From an uncultured Allobosea sp. (GTDB taxonomy: Bacteria > Pseudomonadota > Alphaproteobacteria > Rhizobiales > Beijerinckiaceae): DNA of 64,000 nt. Positions 16,340 to 24,499 of this stretch are shown here, in pieces. The stretch covers positions 86,919 through 150,918 of the forward strand of contig NZ_CAMFKW010000007.1 in NCBI RefSeq assembly GCF_945957345.1. The letters are read 5' to 3'. How positions within the stretch are numbered: the first letter of the stretch is position 1; every line of letters starts with the position of its first letter. A program made the position numbers and the translations under genes. The notes below the pieces were generated by a model. It was not told the origin of the DNA and did no database searches. It worked only from the letters and a program-made list of their open reading frames with translations.

Positions 16340-17110
16340 ATGGCATCCTTCTATGGCTTTGAGCCGCAGAACCCGCTTTTCCTGGGTACGGCGCAATATC
16401 CGTCGCCTGCGATCCTCGCCGAGGCGGTGAAGCGCTCAGGGGTGGAGGTCGTCACGGTTTCGCTGCGCCGGGAATCGTCGGGAGGCGCCGGCCAGGCCTT
16501 CTGGGCCTTGATCCGTGAGCTCGGCGTCAAGGTTCTCCCCAACACGGCCGGCTGTCACACCGTCAAGGAGGCAGTGACCACCGCGCAGATGGCGCGCGAA
16601 GTCTTCGGCACCGACTGGATCAAGCTCGAGGTGATCGGCGAGGACGATACGCTCCAGCCGGACGTGATCGCGCTTGTCGAGGCCGCGCGCATCCTCGCCA
16701 ATGACGGCTTCAAGGTCTTTCCATATACCACCGAAGACCTCGTCGTTGGCGGGCGGTTGATTGATGCCGGTTGCGAGGTCTTGATGCCATGGGGCGCGCC
16801 GATCGGATCGGGCAGGGGGCTCAACAACCCCTATGGTTTGCGTAGCATGCGCCAGCATTTCCCGGATGTGCCGCTCGTCGTCGATGCCGGCATCGGCCTG
16901 CCCTCCCATGCCGCGCAGGCGATGGAGCTGGGCTATGACGGCATCCTGCTCAACACCGCCATCGCCAAGGCGGGCGATCCCGCCGCGATGGCCGAGGCGT
17001 TCGCGCTCGCCATCCGCGCCGGCCGCCAGGCCTTCGCCGCGCAGCCGATCGAGGCGCGTGACATGGCCGCTCCCTCCACGCCCGTCATGGGCAAAGCCTT
17101 CCTCGCCTGA
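16340..17110 (+). CDS. thiG: Thiazole synthase ThiG
   Basis: A 256-residue TIM-barrel enzyme that condenses dehydroglycine, deoxyxylulose 5-phosphate and the ThiS sulfur into the thiamine thiazole. The Schiff-base lysine is K95 in [11 protein letters not shown]. Other hallmarks are [31 protein letters not shown] and [18 protein letters not shown] near the phosphate site, followed by [13 protein letters not shown]. The gene begins one base after thiS. It is cytoplasmic and part of the TPP-controlled operon. Confidence 0.97.
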   Translation: MASFYGFEPQNPLFLGTAQYPSPAILAEAVKRSGVEVVTVSLRRESSGGAGQAFWALIRELGVKVLPNTAGCHTVKEAVTTAQMAREVFGTDWIKLEVIGEDDTLQPDVIALVEAARILANDGFKVFPYTTEDLVVGGRLIDAGCEVLMPWGAPIGSGRGLNNPYGLRSMRQHFPDVPLVVDAGIGLPSHAAQAMELGYDGILLNTAIAKAGDPAAMAEAFALAIRAGRQAFAAQPIEARDMAAPSTPVMGKAFLA

Positions 17111-17124
17111 AAGACTTACTCCGC

Positions 17125-17739
17125 ATGAAGCTCGACCCGTTCTATCCCATCTTCGACAGCGCCGACTGGCTGGAGCGGATGCTGCCGCTCGGCGTCAAGC
17201 TGGTACAGTTGCGCGTCAAGGATCGCCCCGAGACCGAGGTCGCCCGCGAGATCGCGCGGGCGAAGGCGCTCTGCGCCGCGGCCGGCTGCGTGCTCGTGAT
17301 CAACGACTATTGGAAGCTCGCCATCGCCGAGGGCTGCGAATGGTTGCACCTCGGCCAGGAGGATCTCGACGAGGCCGATCTCGGCGCGATCCGCAAGGCC
17401 GGGCTGAAGCTCGGAATCAGCAGCCATGACGAGCCCGAGCTTGAGCGCGCGCTGGCGGCGAAGCCGGACTATGTCGCGCTCGGCCCGGTCTATCCGACGA
17501 TCCTGAAGCGGATGCGCTTCGGCCCGCAGGGGCTGGAACGGCTCGGCGAATGGAAGCGCCGGATCGCGGACCTGCCGCTGGTCGGCATCGGCGGCATTTC
17601 GCTGGAGCGGGCACCGGGCGTCTTCGAGGCCGGCGCCGACATCGTCGCCGCGGTGACCGACATCACCTTGAACGCCGATCCCGAGGGTAGATTGAAGGCC
17701 TGGGTCGCGGCGACGCGGAAGTATGCGAGGACAGCCTGA
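17125..17739 (+). CDS. thiE: Thiamine-phosphate synthase ThiE
   Basis: A 204-residue TIM-barrel protein. VKLVQLRVKD, LVINDYWKLAIAEGCEWLHLGQEDL and YVALGPVYPT match the pyrimidine and phosphate binding loops of ThiE, and VGIGGISLE the second phosphate loop. It joins the thiazole and pyrimidine phosphates to thiamine phosphate. It follows thiG after 14 bases and closes the operon. Repeats typical of the genome start directly after the stop. Confidence 0.94.
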   Translation: MKLDPFYPIFDSADWLERMLPLGVKLVQLRVKDRPETEVAREIARAKALCAAAGCVLVINDYWKLAIAEGCEWLHLGQEDLDEADLGAIRKAGLKLGISSHDEPELERALAAKPDYVALGPVYPTILKRMRFGPQGLERLGEWKRRIADLPLVGIGGISLERAPGVFEAGADIVAAVTDITLNADPEGRLKAWVAATRKYARTA

Positions 17740-17789
17740 ACGTCATTGCGGGGCGGGCTGTAGGCTCAAGCCCGGAAACCATGAGCAGG

Positions 17790-17925
17790 ACATTCCGTCA
17801 TGGTCGGGCTTGTCCCGACCATCCACGTCTTTCTTTGTGGAGGGCGGTGTTCAAGACGTGGATGCTCGCCACAAGGGCGAGCATGACGAGAGCTGGACAA
17901 CGTCGTGTCCCGGAATGACGGAGTG
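17790..17925. repeat. Palindromic intergenic repeat
   Basis: Nested inverted repeats: GGTCGGGC with GTCCCGACC at about 17802-17819, CCACGTCTT with AAGACGTGG at about 17823-17861, and GCTCGCC with GGCGAGC at about 17864-17883, bounded by words like CATTCCG and CGGAATG. It lies between the end of thiE and the end of the opposite SelW-like gene. It is probably one copy of a dispersed genomic repeat and may terminate transcription from both sides. Confidence 0.7.
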
Positions 17926-17937
17926 GTTCCGGCGCTC

Positions 17938-18252
17938 TCAGCTCTCGGCCTCAGCCGACATTGTGTGGCCGTCGACATGGCCGAGGCTGCGCTCGGGGTC
18001 GAGCCGGTCGCGCACGCGCTGCTTCAGCACCTTGGAATCCGGGAAGCCGCCATCGACCTTGCGGTCCCAGATCAATTCGCCGTCGTAATGGATCTGGAAT
18101 ATCCCGCCGGTGCGCGGGATCAGGGCGACCTCGCCGAGATCCTGCCCGAAGGTCGAGAGCAGCTCCTGCCCGAGCCAGGCCGAGCGCAGCATCCAGTTGC
18201 ACATCGAGCAATAGGTGATGGCGATGCGGGGGGCGGGCTTGGTCTGGGTCAT
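17938..18252 (-). CDS. SelT/SelW/SelH-family (Rdx) protein
   Basis: A 104-residue thioredoxin-like protein with the redox motif C15-S-M-C18 (ITYCSMCNW). The conserved core RTGGIFQIHYDGELIWDRK and GGFPDSKVLKQRVRDRL matches the bacterial SelW-like group in which selenocysteine is replaced by cysteine. The exact cellular role is not established; a small redox partner is likely. It stands alone, convergent with the thiamine operon across a repeat. Confidence 0.9.
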   Translation of the reverse strand: MTQTKPAPRIAITYCSMCNWMLRSAWLGQELLSTFGQDLGEVALIPRTGGIFQIHYDGELIWDRKVDGGFPDSKVLKQRVRDRLDPERSLGHVDGHTMSAEAES

Positions 18253-18387
18253 GATCGGTCACCGAAGCAGGAGGTCGTCTCCGACATCCTGCTTCGCGAG
18301 CCCCGATGCAAGCCCGAAAGCCGCATGGCCGACCGGCGATCGGCTATGAGCTAAGCTTTTGTTTCAACTAAATAAAATGAAGGGGGC

Positions 18388-19881
18388 TCAAACCTCGTCG
18401 ATATAGCGCCTGCGCAGGTGGGCCTTGAACACCGAGGCGTCGAGCGGTCGGCCGGTCGCCTCCGTCAGCAGTTCGTCGGTCTGGAGCAGCGAGCCCTTGC
18501 CGTGGATATTGGTGCGCAGCCAGCCGACCAGCGGGCTGAAATCGCCCTTGCCGATGCCGGGCAGGATCGAGGGTTCCGCTTTGCAGGCGGCATCGAAGAT
18601 CTGGGCCGCGGTCATCGCGCCCAGCGTATAGGTCGGGAAATAGCCCCAGCCGCCGGACGGCCAGTGGATGTCTTGCAGGCAGCCGAGCCGCTCGTTCGGC
18701 ACGGTGACGCCCAGCATGGACTTCATTCCGGCATTCCAGGCCGCCGGCAATTCGGCGAGCGGCATCTCGTCGGCGATAAGCGCCTTCTCCAGCCGGTAGC
18801 GCAGGATGACATGGGCCGGGTAGGTGACCTCGTCGGCATCGACGCGGATGAAGCCTGGCTCGACGCGGGTATAGCGGTGCCATAGCGCCTCGCTCTCCCA
18901 GGCCGGTCCCGTACCGCCGAAGCTCTCGCGCATCAGCGGCGCGGCATAGGTCAGGAACTGGCGCGAACGGCAGGCCTGCATCTCCATGAGCAGCGACTGG
19001 CTCTCGTGCAGGCTCATGCCGCGCGCGGCGCCGACCGGCTGATTGAGATAGCTTTGCGGCCGGCCTTGTTCGTAGAGCGCGTGGCCGGTCTCGTGCAGCA
19101 CGCCCATCAGAGCCTTGGTGAAATCCGCCTCGTCATAGCGGGTGGTGATGCGCACATCGTTGTCGGCGCCGCCGCAGAACGGGTGGGTCGAGATGTCGAG
19201 CCGGCCGCGCTCGAAATCATAGCCGAGCGCCGCCATGAACTTGAGGCCGAGCGCGCGCTGCGTCTCGGTGGCGAAGGGGCCTTCCAGCGCAGGCTGCGCC
19301 GGCCGGCGCGCCTGTACAGCCATGGCCTCCTGCGTGAAACCGGGCAGGAAGGCGGCGAGATCGTCGAACAGCGCGTCGATCTTGGCGGAGCGGCCGCCCG
19401 GCTCGTAGTCGTTGAGCAGCGCGTCATAAGGCGAGAGCCCGAGCTTCTCGCCCTTGGCCCGGCCGATCTGGCGTTGCAGGTTCAGGACCTCGGCGAGATA
19501 GGGCAGGAGCCCGGCGAAATCCGCATCGGCCCGCGCTTGCCGCCAGCGCATCTCGCAGGCGGAGATCGCCTTGCTCGACGCTTCGACCAGTTCGGAGGGC
19601 AGGGCGGTATCGACGGTCCAGACACGCCTGATCTCGCGCAGGTTCGCCTTTTCCCAGGCGCCGAGGCTGCTGTCGTTCTCGGCTTCGCCGAGCCAGTCAC
19701 CGACGCGGGCATCGGTTGAAAGCCCGTGGCGCATGACCTGGAGCAGGGCCATGCTCTCGGCCCGCGTCTCGGCCGCGCCCTTCGGCATCATCACGTCGTT
19801 GTCCCATTGCAGGATGCCGATGGCGTTCGACAGGGCGGCGATGCGGCCGAAATGGGCGGAGAGGTCGGAATAGGCGGTCAT
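18388..19881 (-). CDS. Carboxypeptidase M32 (thermostable carboxypeptidase 1 family)
   Basis: A 497-residue cytosolic metallo-carboxypeptidase. The zinc motif HETGH is at residues 263-267, and the preceding family motifs DISTHPFCGG and DVRITTRYDEADF are present, as are the later WESEALWHRYTR and GCLQDIHWPSGGWGYFPTYTLG. Length matches the family (about 500). It removes C-terminal amino acids from peptides, with wide specificity. It is a single gene; a hairpin repeat separates it from the reductase upstream. Confidence 0.96.
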   Translation of the reverse strand: MTAYSDLSAHFGRIAALSNAIGILQWDNDVMMPKGAAETRAESMALLQVMRHGLSTDARVGDWLGEAENDSSLGAWEKANLREIRRVWTVDTALPSELVEASSKAISACEMRWRQARADADFAGLLPYLAEVLNLQRQIGRAKGEKLGLSPYDALLNDYEPGGRSAKIDALFDDLAAFLPGFTQEAMAVQARRPAQPALEGPFATETQRALGLKFMAALGYDFERGRLDISTHPFCGGADNDVRITTRYDEADFTKALMGVLHETGHALYEQGRPQSYLNQPVGAARGMSLHESQSLLMEMQACRSRQFLTYAAPLMRESFGGTGPAWESEALWHRYTRVEPGFIRVDADEVTYPAHVILRYRLEKALIADEMPLAELPAAWNAGMKSMLGVTVPNERLGCLQDIHWPSGGWGYFPTYTLGAMTAAQIFDAACKAEPSILPGIGKGDFSPLVGWLRTNIHGKGSLLQTDELLTEATGRPLDASVFKAHLRRRYIDEV

Positions 19882-19925
19882 GCGGCTCTCTGGTGCGGAG
19901 GCGGGCGGCGCAATTGAAGTGTTTT

Positions 19926-19971
19926 CGTCATTCCGGACAAGCCGCGTCAGCAGCGCCAGTCCGGAATGACG
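19926..19971 (-). terminator. Inverted repeat after the OYE-family gene
   Basis: Thirteen-base arms CGTCATTCCGGAC (19926-19938) and GTCCGGAATGACG (19959-19971) flank a 20-base loop just downstream of the OYE-family stop on the minus strand. It resembles the words in the 17790-17925 repeat and may act as a terminator, though without a clear T-run. Confidence 0.6.
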
Positions 19972-19982
19972 ATGGTGATCGC

Positions 19983-21074
19983 TCAGGCGAACAGCTTGGA
20001 ATACTGCCGCGGCTGCGAGCGCAGATATTGGTTCGGAGCCTTGACGGTGGCGCCGAGCTGCGCCGCCGCGTGCCAGGGCCAGCGCGGGTTGTAGAGGATG
20101 CCGCGTGCCAGCGCGACGAGGTCCGCTTCGCCAGTGCCGATGATCGCCTCGGCCTGCTCGGCCTCGGTGATCAGCCCGACAGCCATGGTCGTGATACCCG
20201 TCGCCTGCTTCACGGCGCGCGCCAATGGCACCTGATAGCTCGGGCCGAGAGGCACCTTCTGCGTCGCGGAAAGCCCGCCACCGGACATGTCGATGAAATC
20301 GGCGCTGCGCGCCTTCGCCGCCGCGGAGAAGGCGATGCTCTGCGCGATATCCCAGCCGCCCTCGACCCAGTCCGTGCCGGAGATGCGGAAGCCGACGGGA
20401 TAGCCTGCCGGCACCACGGCTCGCACCGCATCGAGCACCGCGAGCGGAAAGCGCATCCGGTTTTGCAGCGAGCCGCCATACTCATCCTCGCGCTTGTTCG
20501 AGAAGGGCGAGAGAAACTGGTGCATCAGATAGCCATGGGCGCCATGGAGCTCGATAGCGGCGAATCCGAGCCGCACGGCCCGGCGGGCCGAATCCGCGAA
20601 GGCTTCGATCAATCGGCCGATATCGTCTGTGGTGAGTGCGCGCGGTGGCCGGGGATAGTTCTCGAAGCCGATCGGGGAGGGGGCTTCGACCGTCCAGCCG
20701 CCTTGGTCGAGGCCGAGCTGGCCGCCGCCCTTCCAGGGCTGGGCGAGGGAAGCCTTGCGGCCGGCATGGGCGAGCTGGATCGCGATCGGCATGTCGGACC
20801 AGCGGCGGGCGGCATCGAGCGCCTTGCCGAGCGCGGCCTCCGTCTCGTCGGACCAGAGGCCGAGATCGAAGGGGCTGATGCGCCCGTCCGGCTCGACGGC
20901 GGTCGCCTCGATGATCAGGAGGCCGGCGCCCGACAGCGCGAGATGGCCGAGATGGATGGTGTGCCAGTCGCTGGCGCAGCCATCCTGCGCCGAATACTGG
21001 CACATCGGCGCGATGACGATACGGTTGGCGAGCGTAAGGCTGCCGAGCTGATAGGGGCTGAAGAGCTGGCTCAT
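19983..21074 (-). CDS. NADH:flavin oxidoreductase, old yellow enzyme family (YqjM-like)
   Basis: A 363-residue FMN barrel enzyme starting MSQLFSPYQLGSLTLANRIV. C25 in APMCQYSA corresponds to the redox-sensing cysteine of the YqjM group. HGAHGYLMHQFLSPFSNKR supplies substrate and FMN residues, followed by DEYGGSLQNRMRF. These enzymes reduce activated C=C bonds of enones with NAD(P)H and are linked to detoxification. The frame is open 37 codons further upstream, but the ATG at 21074 matches the family N-terminus. Single gene. Confidence 0.93.
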   Translation of the reverse strand: MSQLFSPYQLGSLTLANRIVIAPMCQYSAQDGCASDWHTIHLGHLALSGAGLLIIEATAVEPDGRISPFDLGLWSDETEAALGKALDAARRWSDMPIAIQLAHAGRKASLAQPWKGGGQLGLDQGGWTVEAPSPIGFENYPRPPRALTTDDIGRLIEAFADSARRAVRLGFAAIELHGAHGYLMHQFLSPFSNKREDEYGGSLQNRMRFPLAVLDAVRAVVPAGYPVGFRISGTDWVEGGWDIAQSIAFSAAAKARSADFIDMSGGGLSATQKVPLGPSYQVPLARAVKQATGITTMAVGLITEAEQAEAIIGTGEADLVALARGILYNPRWPWHAAAQLGATVKAPNQYLRSQPRQYSKLFA

Positions 21075-21246
21075 GGCGGGAGAAGGTCTCGGAAGGGACA
21101 GGTTTCCCGCGCAGTCTAGAAGCCGCCGCCCGGCCAAGGCCAGTGGTCCTCGCGCAAACGCGATGCCCGATGCGTGCAGATGCACCTCGCGATGCCGGCA
21201 ATCCCGGTGCTAGCCTCGCGGGGCCCATTCGCCTGCGGAGACCGCC

Positions 21247-22038
21247 ATGTCAGATGCTTCCGATTCCGTTCAATTGAACCATGACGGGGGCGTCGCGATC
21301 CTGACTCTGAACCGGCCGACGGTGCTGAACGCCATCGATGCGCCCATGGCCGAACGCTTTCTCGCGCAGGTCAAAGCGATCGCGGCCCGCGATGATGTCC
21401 GCGCCATCCTTTTGCAGGGCAATGGCCGAGCCTTCTGCGCCGGCGGCGACGTCTCCCGGTTTCTGGCGAGCAGCGATATTGCAGCGGGTATCGAGGCGAT
21501 CATGGCGCCGCTACACGAAGCGCTCCGCCTGCTCGATGCCCTGCCGCAACCCTCTGTCGCCTGCATGCAAGGCGCCGTCGCCGGCGGCGGCTTCAGCCTC
21601 GCGCTCGCCTGCGACCTCGCCGTTGCGGCGGACGATGCCCGCTTCACCATGGCCTATGCCCGGATCGGCGCGACGCCCGATCTCGGCGGGACCTATCGGC
21701 TCGCCCGCCTCGTCGGCCAGCGCAAGGCGCGCGAGATCGCGCTGCTGGCCGAGACCTTCGGCGCGGGCGAGGCGCTCGGCTTCGGCCTCGTCAATCGGGT
21801 CGTGCCAGCCGCTTCGGCACGCGACGAGGCCGTCGCGCTGGCCCGCAAGCTCGCGGCGGGGCCGACCGGCGCCTATGGCCGCATCCGCACACTGCTGGCC
21901 GAGGCTCCGGATGCCGATCTCGCTGATCATCTCGATGCGGAGCGCGATGCCTTCCGCGCGACGACCGCCACCGCCGATTTCCGCGAAGGCGTGACGGCCT
22001 TCCTCGAAAAGCGCCCCGCCGCTTTTGTCGGCCGGTGA
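21247..22038 (+). CDS. Enoyl-CoA hydratase/isomerase family protein
   Basis: A 263-residue crotonase-fold protein. The two oxyanion-hole segments are NGRAFCAGGDVSRF near residue 60 and GAVAGGGFSLALACDLAVAA near residue 105. A glutamate expected in some hydratases at the second catalytic place is replaced in MAYARIGATPDLGGTY, so hydratase, isomerase or another crotonase activity is possible. It ends in the usual EGVTAFLEKRPAAFVGR. The transglutaminase-like gene starts 14 bases after the stop. Confidence 0.9.
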   Translation: MSDASDSVQLNHDGGVAILTLNRPTVLNAIDAPMAERFLAQVKAIAARDDVRAILLQGNGRAFCAGGDVSRFLASSDIAAGIEAIMAPLHEALRLLDALPQPSVACMQGAVAGGGFSLALACDLAVAADDARFTMAYARIGATPDLGGTYRLARLVGQRKAREIALLAETFGAGEALGFGLVNRVVPAASARDEAVALARKLAAGPTGAYGRIRTLLAEAPDADLADHLDAERDAFRATTATADFREGVTAFLEKRPAAFVGR

Positions 22039-22052
22039 ATGGAGAGCCCGCG

Positions 22053-22721
22053 ATGCAGGACAGCCAGCGCACGCTTTTCCTGAGCCCGGCGGAATTCGTC
22101 GACAGCGACCATCCGGCCGTGATCGCCGAAGCCGGGCTCCTGACGAAGGGCGTCGTCGATCGCGCCGAACAGGCGCGAATCCTCTACGATCGCGTTCGCG
22201 ACGGCATCCGTTACGATCCTTATCGCGATTTCCACGATCCCCGGACCTATCGCGCCAGTGCGGTGCTGGAGGCCGGAATCGGCTATTGCGTGGGCAAGGC
22301 GGCATTGCTCGCGGCCTTGTGCCGCGCCGTCGGCATTCCCGCGCGGGTGGGGCTCGCCGATGTCCGCAACCACCTGGCGACGTCGCGCCTGCTGGAAGCG
22401 GTCGGCACGGACGTTTTCGCCTATCACGGCTATACCGAGCTGCACCTGGATGGCGGCTGGCTCAAGGCCTCGCCCACTTTCAATGCGAGCCTGTGCGAGA
22501 AGCTCGGCGTCGCAGTGCTGTCGTTCGACGGGCGGCAGGACGCCGTGCTCCAGAGCTTCGACCGGCAGGGCCGCAGCTTCATGAGCTATCTCGCCGAGCA
22601 TGGCAGCTTCTTCGACGTGCCCGTGAAGTTCCTCATCAGCGAGATGTCGCGGCTCTATCCGAAGCTCTGCGTGCCCGGTGGCCTGCGCGGCACCAGCATG
22701 GAGCAGGAAGCTCGCGCCTGA
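22053..22721 (+). CDS. Transglutaminase-like cysteine protease
   Basis: A 222-residue cytosolic protein with a transglutaminase core. The nucleophile is C79 in EAGIGYCVGKAALLAALCR, the histidine is H125 in FAYHGYTEL, and WLKASPTFN takes the place of the third catalytic segment (here without an obvious aspartate). ATG at 22053 was chosen for the ribosome site GGAGAG six bases upstream; a GTG at 22035 overlapping the previous stop is also possible. Such proteins may act as proteases or amidases; the substrate is unknown. Likely co-transcribed with the enoyl-CoA hydratase. Confidence 0.86.
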   Translation: MQDSQRTLFLSPAEFVDSDHPAVIAEAGLLTKGVVDRAEQARILYDRVRDGIRYDPYRDFHDPRTYRASAVLEAGIGYCVGKAALLAALCRAVGIPARVGLADVRNHLATSRLLEAVGTDVFAYHGYTELHLDGGWLKASPTFNASLCEKLGVAVLSFDGRQDAVLQSFDRQGRSFMSYLAEHGSFFDVPVKFLISEMSRLYPKLCVPGGLRGTSMEQEARA

Positions 22722-22768
22722 GCGATCTCACCTTTGCGTGTGCGCTGCACAAACCCCTCGTCAAATTG

Positions 22769-22801
22769 CCGTAATCCGACATATGATAAGCAGGCTTACG
22801 G
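22769..22801 (+). promoter_or_regulatory. Candidate MarR operator before the efflux operon
   Basis: Nine-base arms CCGTAATCC (22769-22777) and GGCTTACGG (22793-22801) match at eight of nine paired positions around a 15-base AT-rich centre (CATATGATAAGC). The site ends just before the ribosome site GGGAGG of the MarR gene, a common place for autoregulation. Confidence 0.45.
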
Positions 22802-22819
22802 TTGGGAGGCCTGTCAATA

Positions 22820-23290
22820 ATGAAGCGACCCCTGCGGCGGGAACTCGTGTTCCAGCTCGTCGAGACCTCACGGCTGCTGCGGACCTATGTCGAGCAGCGG
22901 GCGCGTCAGCATGGCACGACGCGGGCGCAGTGGGGGGTGATGTCGCGTTTGCGGCGGCAGGAGGGGCTCAATCAGGCCGCGCTCGCCGAGCAGATGGACC
23001 TGCAGCCCATTTCGCTCGCGCGCCTGCTCGACCGCCTGCAGAATCAGAACCTGATTGAGCGCCGCGAAGACCCGGCCGATCGCCGGGCCTATCGCCTCTA
23101 CCTCACGCCGGAAGGCCGATCGCTCGTCGACGATCTCGATGCCGTGCGGAGCGACATCGCCCATGAAGTGCTGGGCGATGTCGACGAGACATCGATCCTG
23201 TCCGCGCTCGACACGCTCTCCGCGATCCGCGAGCAGACCCGAACCCGAACCGAAGACAAGGCCCCGGCTTCCGCCGGCCATGCCGCCTGA
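22820..23290 (+). CDS. MarR-family regulator of the efflux operon
   Basis: A 156-residue winged-helix protein. The recognition part reads LNQAALAEQMDLQPISLARLLDRLQNQNLIERREDPADRRAYRLYLTPEG split here by its helices: helix-turn-helix first, then the wing with the conserved DPADRR. The ATG at 22820 was preferred to an upstream TTG because GGGAGG lies 11 bases before it. It is followed after 15 bases by the HlyD-type adaptor and the RND pump, so it probably represses this pump until an inducer, often a phenolic compound, binds. Confidence 0.9.
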   Translation: MKRPLRRELVFQLVETSRLLRTYVEQRARQHGTTRAQWGVMSRLRRQEGLNQAALAEQMDLQPISLARLLDRLQNQNLIERREDPADRRAYRLYLTPEGRSLVDDLDAVRSDIAHEVLGDVDETSILSALDTLSAIREQTRTRTEDKAPASAGHAA

Positions 23291-23305
23291 GCAAGTGGAC
23301 AGACA

Positions 23306-24499
23306 ATGAAGCGTTCAGGATTGGTGACCGGCGTCGTCATCGCCGGCCTTGTTGCGGGCGGGATCTGGCATTGGCGCGGGCGTACGCCGGAAGCGGCGCA
23401 AACCGCGCGTGCCGGCCGCGGCGACGGCGGAGCGGTTTCGGTGATCTCGGCAGCTGCGATCCAGGCGGATTTCCCGGTGCGCAAGCACGCCATCGGCTTC
23501 GTCGAGACGCCGGCGAGCGTCCTCGTGCGCTCGCGCATCGACAGTCAGATCATGACGCAGAACGTCGTCGACGGGCAGTTCGTCAAGGCCGGCGATCTGC
23601 TCTTCACCCTCGACGATCGCGACATCAAGGCCCAGATCGCCAAGGACGAGGCGATGTTGGCTCGGGACGAGGCGACCCATACCCGCAACCTCGCCGATCT
23701 CGAGCGCTACAAGCAGCTCTTGGCGCGCAATGCCGGCACCCAGGTGCAGGTCGACCAGGCGATCGCCGACGAGAAGAGCTCCGCCGCCAACATCCAGGGC
23801 GATCATGCGACGCTGGACGCGGACCGGCTCAAGCTGGGTTATACCCGCATCACCGCGCCGATCGATGGCCGCGTCGGTTCGGTGCAGGTCACGCCCGGCA
23901 ATCTCGTCAATGCTACCGGCAATAACAGCGGCACCAGCCTCGTCACCATCACCCAGATGAAGCCGCTGCGTGTCTCCTTCGCTCTGCCCGAGAGCGAATT
24001 GCCGACCTTGCAGGGGGCGCTCGCCGCGGCCAAGGCCGTGCCGGTGACGGCGCGGGTCCCGAATTCCGGCCGCCCGGCGGCCGAGGGCAAGCTCAACTTC
24101 GTCGATTCCACCGTGGACATCACGTCCGGGACGATCACCGCCAAGGCCGCCTTCGCCAATGACGATCTCACCCTCTGGCCCGGGCAATATGTCGATGTCG
24201 AGATCATCCCCGATACCCTGGCCGGGGTCACGGTGATCCCGACTGTCGCCGTGCAGACGGGGCAGAAAGGGCCTTACGCCTTCGTCGTGAAGCCGGATTC
24301 AACCGTGGATCTCCGGCAGATCAAGGTCGCGCTCAACGACGGTGACCGCACGGCGGTGACCGAGGGCATCGCCCCGGGCGAGCGTGTCGTCATCGACGGC
24401 CAGATGCGGCTGAAGCAGGGCACGCCTGTGCGCGAGCGGGCGGCCACGGGCGACAAGCCGCCACAGGCGACGCCGGTTGCAGAAGGCGCACGCTCATGA
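23306..24499 (+). CDS. RND efflux periplasmic adaptor subunit (HlyD/AcrA-like)
   Basis: A 397-residue membrane-fusion protein. An N-terminal membrane anchor (LVTGVVIAGLVAGGIWHW) is followed by the lipoyl half VRSRIDSQIMTQNVVDGQFV, a coiled-coil hairpin at about residues 110-170, the second lipoyl half LGYTRITAPIDGRVG and the beta-barrel part. It links the inner-membrane RND pump to an outer-membrane channel. The stop overlaps the pump start by four bases (ATGA, 24496-24499). No outer-membrane TolC-type gene is present, so the channel must be encoded elsewhere. Confidence 0.94.
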   Translation: MKRSGLVTGVVIAGLVAGGIWHWRGRTPEAAQTARAGRGDGGAVSVISAAAIQADFPVRKHAIGFVETPASVLVRSRIDSQIMTQNVVDGQFVKAGDLLFTLDDRDIKAQIAKDEAMLARDEATHTRNLADLERYKQLLARNAGTQVQVDQAIADEKSSAANIQGDHATLDADRLKLGYTRITAPIDGRVGSVQVTPGNLVNATGNNSGTSLVTITQMKPLRVSFALPESELPTLQGALAAAKAVPVTARVPNSGRPAAEGKLNFVDSTVDITSGTITAKAAFANDDLTLWPGQYVDVEIIPDTLAGVTVIPTVAVQTGQKGPYAFVVKPDSTVDLRQIKVALNDGDRTAVTEGIAPGERVVIDGQMRLKQGTPVRERAATGDKPPQATPVAEGARS

